From NCBI GenBank assembly GCA_027924645.1, contig BSBN01001750.1:620001-684000 (forward strand): a stretch of 64,000 bases of DNA, in the 5' to 3' direction. Source of the stretch: Cunninghamia lanceolata (lineage: Eukaryota; Streptophyta; Pinopsida; Cupressales; Cupressaceae). Below are positions 59,605-64,000 of this stretch, one piece after another. The stretch's first letter is position 1. The number at the start of each line of letters is the position of its first letter. Made by a program: the position numbers and the translations under genes. A model generated the notes under the pieces. That model did not search any database. It was not told the DNA's origin and saw only the letters and a list, made by a program, of their open reading frames with translations.

Positions 59605-61924
59605 TATGAGTGTGAATTTTGCAGTCTTGTCGAAGACAAGGACATGGTTCAGGTAGAAGGGTCTTAGCTTCATGGCAACACGTGTCAGGTTTTATCTGGT
59701 GTTCTCACACACATATTCACGTAGATTGCATTTCGATGAGTGATGCTTGCATGTTTAATTCATCGATTGTGCTTGTGATTATTGGAAGGATGTTGATGCT
59801 TTCGTCTTGTTGGAATGTCTTTGTCATATTTTTGAATTTGATACCTGTTGAGAAATGAAGATAACAAGTTAGATCAGTTATTGTTAAAAAATAAAAATAA
59901 TATCGAAATACTAATTAGAGGCAATTAAATTTATTTGGGTTAATAGTTTTGATAATTATTGTATTTAATTGAATAGATAAGTAAAATTATATCTATGGCT
60001 AAATGGAATATTGTATAAAGAAAAAGGAGAAATTACTTATCTTTATATAAAAGGAATATATTAGTTCTTAAATTTATTATATATATATCCTTCATTTGTT
60101 TTATTTATAAAAAGAATTCAAATAAAGTATTCGAGGAGATATTTAAATCCAAAAAGAATAAAGGACAACTAAATATATTAAGAGAGGTAAAGAGGGTTGA
60201 AGGACATGCATAGATTCAAAAGAGTTCTAATAGAGTTCTAATAGGAGAGAAGATTTTCATGAGTCGACGGAGGAGAACAAAAATTAGGGTTGAAAAGCCT
60301 TATAAAAATAAAAACGAGATCAAGAATAGGATATATAGTGGTAGGCGAACAAAGGAGGGAAGCGAGCTGCCATACAGGAGGATAAGGATAACAGAGAACT
60401 TATAAGAATGATTTTTATTTCCAGATCGACTGCTCCATCAACATGTATTCTTCTTTCTAAAAGCCAAACATCATATGAATATGAAATCATAGTAAGCTTT
60501 AAAAAATAATTGTTTCCTTAGATCGGCTTTGAGAATCTTGTGTGAGTTTCACCATTATTGAACAAACCTTATTATCACTACCAAATGATTTTTTTTAGTT
60601 ATAATTATTAAACACTGAGCGCTGCCTCCAACCACGATCTGCTTGAATATAAAACCTTCATATAGAACTGATCGACCTATAAGATGAATTCATTGTTTGC
60701 AATCTTATATCTATTGTTTGCTTGGGCACCGGAGTTAACCATGGATCGGCCAAAACCCAGTCAATTAGTTGCTTGATCGCCAAATTCATTTTTCTTTGCA
60801 TAAATCTAGAGAACTAAATTCTGATTTATACTTTGCATTGTTTTATGTTTAAATCTTTCAATACTGCATCCCAGGAGAAGGATCTGCTTATGCAGATCAT
60901 TAGTTTTGCCATTGTCTATGCATACGAACAGATCCTTATTCTTTGCACCGATGGCTAAAGCTATCCCTTGAGTATAAAAATAATGCCTTTTTACTCGAAA
61001 TCATTTGCAGTTTTTAAACGATTCGATTAGTGGATTTTAAATTGGAGATCGATTACAGAGTACCGTTGCATAGATGTCCTCTCTAAGACTTTCGATCATA
61101 ATGAATACAAGTTGCCTATCTACAGTTTTATTTCTTGCCAATGTTAGATTATATAACCCAATAATAAAATCGATCTGTGTTATTGCTTTTCCAGTTTGGT
61201 CATTGTGTTATAAGTAGAGAGACGTTATTCTCAGGAACTTAAGTACCTATTTTCCATTTTTAGCTGTCAATGCTTTATTTAAATCGTCTTGCTATACATC
61301 AGCGAAACCGTTGCATGAAGCTCAATTCAAACTTCCGTCTTTGTTGTAATATGATATTAGAAACAACAATAAATATTGGGGAAGAGGTGTAGTAAAAATT
61401 TCTATTGACTGTTTTACCACATAATAGAATAATAGGTAAATCTATTTTTATTTTGAGGTGTAAAATTGCTATTGATTGTTTGACCATTGAAATGAGCAAA
61501 AAGAACCAAGTTAACGAACGAGGTTTAAAATCCTCTTGTAGATCAAAATTCCTTTAAAATAGACCTGCTGTCATTAGATGATTTTATTCCATGTAAAATA
61601 CACACTTCAAATAGAAATGACTTCTTCAATTAAATCTTGTTTTCCTAGTAACGAACTATTATTTTGTTAGTTGAATATCGTAGTCATTGTGTGGCAAAAA
61701 TCTTAAAAGTATATGTTCATAGAAGGATAATATAAATACATATCGTATTACTCTTAAGTTGTGTTGGTAATCATTTATGCTTAGGGTTTTAGGCTCGAGC
61801 TGCTGGCGGTGCCTGCATAAGTATTTAGGTTTCAAGCATATAAATATGCAGGACCCTTCCCAAAAATCTAAAAAGTTCTATCTCTTTTGACCTCTGCAGT
61901 GCTAAAAAATGCAAAAAATCAGTC
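59605..61924. other. Probable Gypsy tail, then spacer; no gene
   Basis: The first 60 bases after the target duplication read like a short coding end (CSLVEDKDMVQVEGS, stop near 59667) that may belong to the interrupted Gypsy element. After about 59870 the DNA is AT-rich. CTTATAAAAATAAAAACG near 60298 resembles a TATA box, and TGTTGAGAAATGAAG near 59849 could be an LTR start. Neither could be confirmed. Confidence 0.35.
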
Positions 61925-62640
61925 ATATGCATGTGTCTTTGTATATACAAAGGTGTTTGTATATACATACAGGTCAAAATGTGCATTGGCGGGTCAAAAA
62001 TCTCTATCGCCCTTTGAAAAATTGAGTTAGGTGCATTTCTAATTGTATATCGGGCTCTAAAAGGTGCATATACAAAGGGGAATCTTTCACAGATTTTGAG
62101 GAATATTACCGCTTTGTATATCAGGTCATATACAAAGCAAAATATACAAGGAGGTGCAAATATACATTTGCTACAGTGGCGAGGCAGAGATGCAATTGGT
62201 GGGGCCCGCGGATATGCAAAGCAGAATATACATCGGCTATATACATTCAAAAATGTGCAAAGGAATGATGTACAAGGACCGATATACAAGTGGTGGGGCC
62301 CACGGACAGGACATACAAAGGCGAATGTATGTGAAGTATACATTCGAAATATACAAAACAAAGGCATACATTTCGGACCCGATTGAAAATCAAATGCAGT
62401 GAATAATGTTTCAGGTCCGCTGCATGTATATTGGGCACTTGTATGTGCCAATATACAAGCGAAGATACAAAGGTCAAGATGCAAGCCAGACCCGAATAAG
62501 TTTCCAATTTGCTTCATAATATTTTGGGGTCCGCCTTGTATATTAAACTGTTGCATGTATATGCATTTTGCATATACAAAGGATTTTCGAAAGGTGAACA
62601 GTGGCGATTGTATATGCATATGTTTTTTGCATATACAAGG
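61925..62640. repeat. Cluster of TTGTATATACAA-type palindromes and half-sites
   Basis: About twenty occurrences of TATACAA, TTGTATA or close variants in 700 bases. They include a perfect 12-bp palindrome at 61939-61950 and a hairpin TTGTATATGCA...TGCATATACAA at 62608-62638. Two larger units of about 93 bases start GGTGGGGCCC near 62199 and 62292. Long frames open on both strands here (minus 62826-61825, 333 codons), but they are repeat-driven. Confidence 0.75.
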
Positions 62641-64000
62641 GCGAAAAAGGCAAAATGTGAATGGAAAAGCCAGCGATAGAAATGTGAGGTGCCTATGTGG
62701 CGCAATTTCACTGGCTGACGACTTTTCAACATTTTTTGACGCCATTGATCCTGGCGACAAGAGGGTGATCGACAGCCATGCTTTGAGACGCAGCGAAGGT
62801 TTTTTTTTCTGAGTGTTTGAAGTCATTTTTTGAGTGGGAAAACAATAGAGGCACGCTGTTGCTGCATTTTAGAAGGGGCTGCGGGTAGCTGAGGCAATAA
62901 TGGCAGATTATGTAGGGAAGTATAGGTGAGGCGACAGGTGAACTACTAGGCTTACGATGAGAACCTTCAGGCGGCGGCCCAGATCCTGATTCCATCTGCT
63001 CCTTTCTCCTTGTCCCTCTGCTGCATTAACTATTTTGAGTGCCAATCTGATCATGCATTGTATCTGGCAGATTTTTGATTAGCTTTGTAATTAATTTTGC
63101 TGAGTTCACGGTTTTGCTATAAAAGGCAGACTGTGTTACTCATTGTGGTTGTTGAAGACCTGGGCATTTTTGTGTAAATAATGAAGAACAGGGCATGATC
63201 CTGGGTTGTTTTATCTCATTCTGGAGTTTATGAGTTGCATGATGAATGTATTTTGCACACATGTTCAGTTTCATTGTTGTTTCATATGAAAAATGCATTA
63301 TGCATGTGTTTACCTGTCTGTCTCCTTTGTTGCATGCTTTCCTTCTTATGAATCTGGTTGCTAAGGGTTTCATAGATTCTAAGATATAGGTTTCTGTATT
63401 GCATGCTTGATCTGTAACTTCCATTCAAGGAGTGGATTAAACTATTTTAGGTTAAAGCATGGAGAAGGTTGTATGTCAATTGGGATATCTATAAGTAGAG
63501 GCAGCTAAATACCCATTCTTGGGTGATGTTTGTAAGGCAAGCATCAATTTAACCCCTTGAAACTTGAATGCTAGTTGTAAACCATCTGTTGCATACGTCT
63601 AGTTGACTCCTTGCCCTGAGATAGGCACCGGTTTGCTCCTGGGTTAGTAATTATGACCCAAAACCCCTTGTCTTGCATCCAAATCATCATATCCATCTTT
63701 CCATAACTTCCACCTGTTAGTTGTAGGAGTAGGATTAGGACCCCTGCATGCTCTCATACCTAACCAGACACATATGTCCAAGAATGTTGCCAACCTTGTG
63801 ATTTGTCACACAAATCTTGGTCCCAAAATGAGAGTATTCTGCCTGTTGCTATCAAGCTAAATCTTCCTGTCATTGAGCTAGTCAATGTTACACCTTTAGT
63901 TATAGGGATACCCCCCTTGGTGTGGCAGAACCAAAAGTGAAGGGGAGGCAACTCACGCAACCTCCCGTAATTTGTTGGCCGAATCTGCCCATGCATTGGA
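62641..64000 (+). other. No gene confirmed; GC-richer stretch with a TATA-like box
   Basis: 62650-63000 is richer in G+C and CpG than its surroundings. TATAAAAGG at 63118-63126 is a good TATA-box match on the plus strand. A short ATG frame at 62899 (MADYVGKYR) meets a possible splice donor, AG/GTGAGG, within ten codons, but no second exon was seen before the window end. The rest to 64000 shows no domain. Confidence 0.3.
63118..63126 (+). promoter_or_regulatory. Possible TATA box
   Basis: TATAAAAGG sits about 120 bases after a locally GC-rich, CpG-containing stretch. No transcript or downstream coding region could be tied to it, so this is a weak call. Confidence 0.25.

Noticed and set aside
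59849..61200. Possible LTR starting TGTTGAGAAATG with a TATA-like box near 60298
   Set aside because: No matching end, no partner and no primer site or purine tract next to it.
61825..62826. A 333-codon minus-strand open frame
   Set aside because: Two plus-strand frames are also open over the same bases. The peptide is low in complexity and driven by the repeated TATACAA words, and no domain is visible.
62899..62930. First exon MADYVGKYR with a splice donor
   Set aside because: Nine codons and a GTGAGG are too little evidence, and no second exon was found in the remaining 1 kb.

Overview
The window looks like a stretch of a large, transposon-packed seed-plant nuclear genome, most likely a gymnosperm (conifer). 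That is inference, from the density of decayed nested retroelements, the low gene density and the AT-rich spacers. I can support only one ordinary host gene in 64 kb: a four-exon minus-strand gene (25742 to 21651) for a 699-residue DUF630/DUF632 protein of the NRG2 type. It has clean splice junctions and no in-frame stops. No tRNA, rRNA or CRISPR was seen.

Layout. 1-3971: 3' half of a Ty1/Copia element (integrase, RT, RNase H, a series of polypurine tracts, then a 1.29-kb 3' LTR). 5240-8423: an older, heavily broken Copia element. 9711-19509: a non-coding LTR element whose 3' LTR is split by a younger LTR element (12147-18754, target duplication CCTAG). The younger element carries only a protease-like ORF and several tandem-repeat blocks. 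20178-20610: a 216-bp tandem duplication. 21651-25742: the NRG2-like gene. 29195-31500: a LINE RNase H remnant followed by an unrecognised broken coding region. 32430-35640 (minus): a LINE ORF2 remnant with a 721-bp tandem duplication. 35669-37623 (minus): a compact LINE with ORF1 only, a poly(A) tail and a perfect 11-bp target duplication. 38298-39400: a solo LTR of the 9711 family. 40745-41190: a CpG-dense island. 41411-41635: a 45-bp minisatellite. 45547-45557: an orphan primer-binding site. 46790-47300: a Gypsy integrase scrap. 48420-49285: another LTR of the 9711 family, inverted. 49286-54341: a decayed Ty3/Gypsy element, with its tail probably after 59604.

The most unusual object is a 5258-bp insertion at 54342-59599. 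It has TGTTAGG...CCTAACA termini and a perfect 5-bp target duplication (GGTTC), but no LTR pair and no recognisable RT, integrase or transposase. Inside it, on the minus strand, is one uninterrupted reading frame of about 996 codons, broken only by two in-frame TAG codons, for a protein I do not recognise. Upstream of that frame is a CpG-rich field of degenerate ATCGG/CCGAT repeats. It could be a giant solo LTR carrying a gene, or a new kind of non-autonomous element.

The right end (61925-62640) holds about twenty copies of a TTGTATATACAA-like palindrome or its halves, which could be a regulatory array or a satellite-like repeat. The genes do not form a pathway. The window mainly records successive insertions around one conserved gene.
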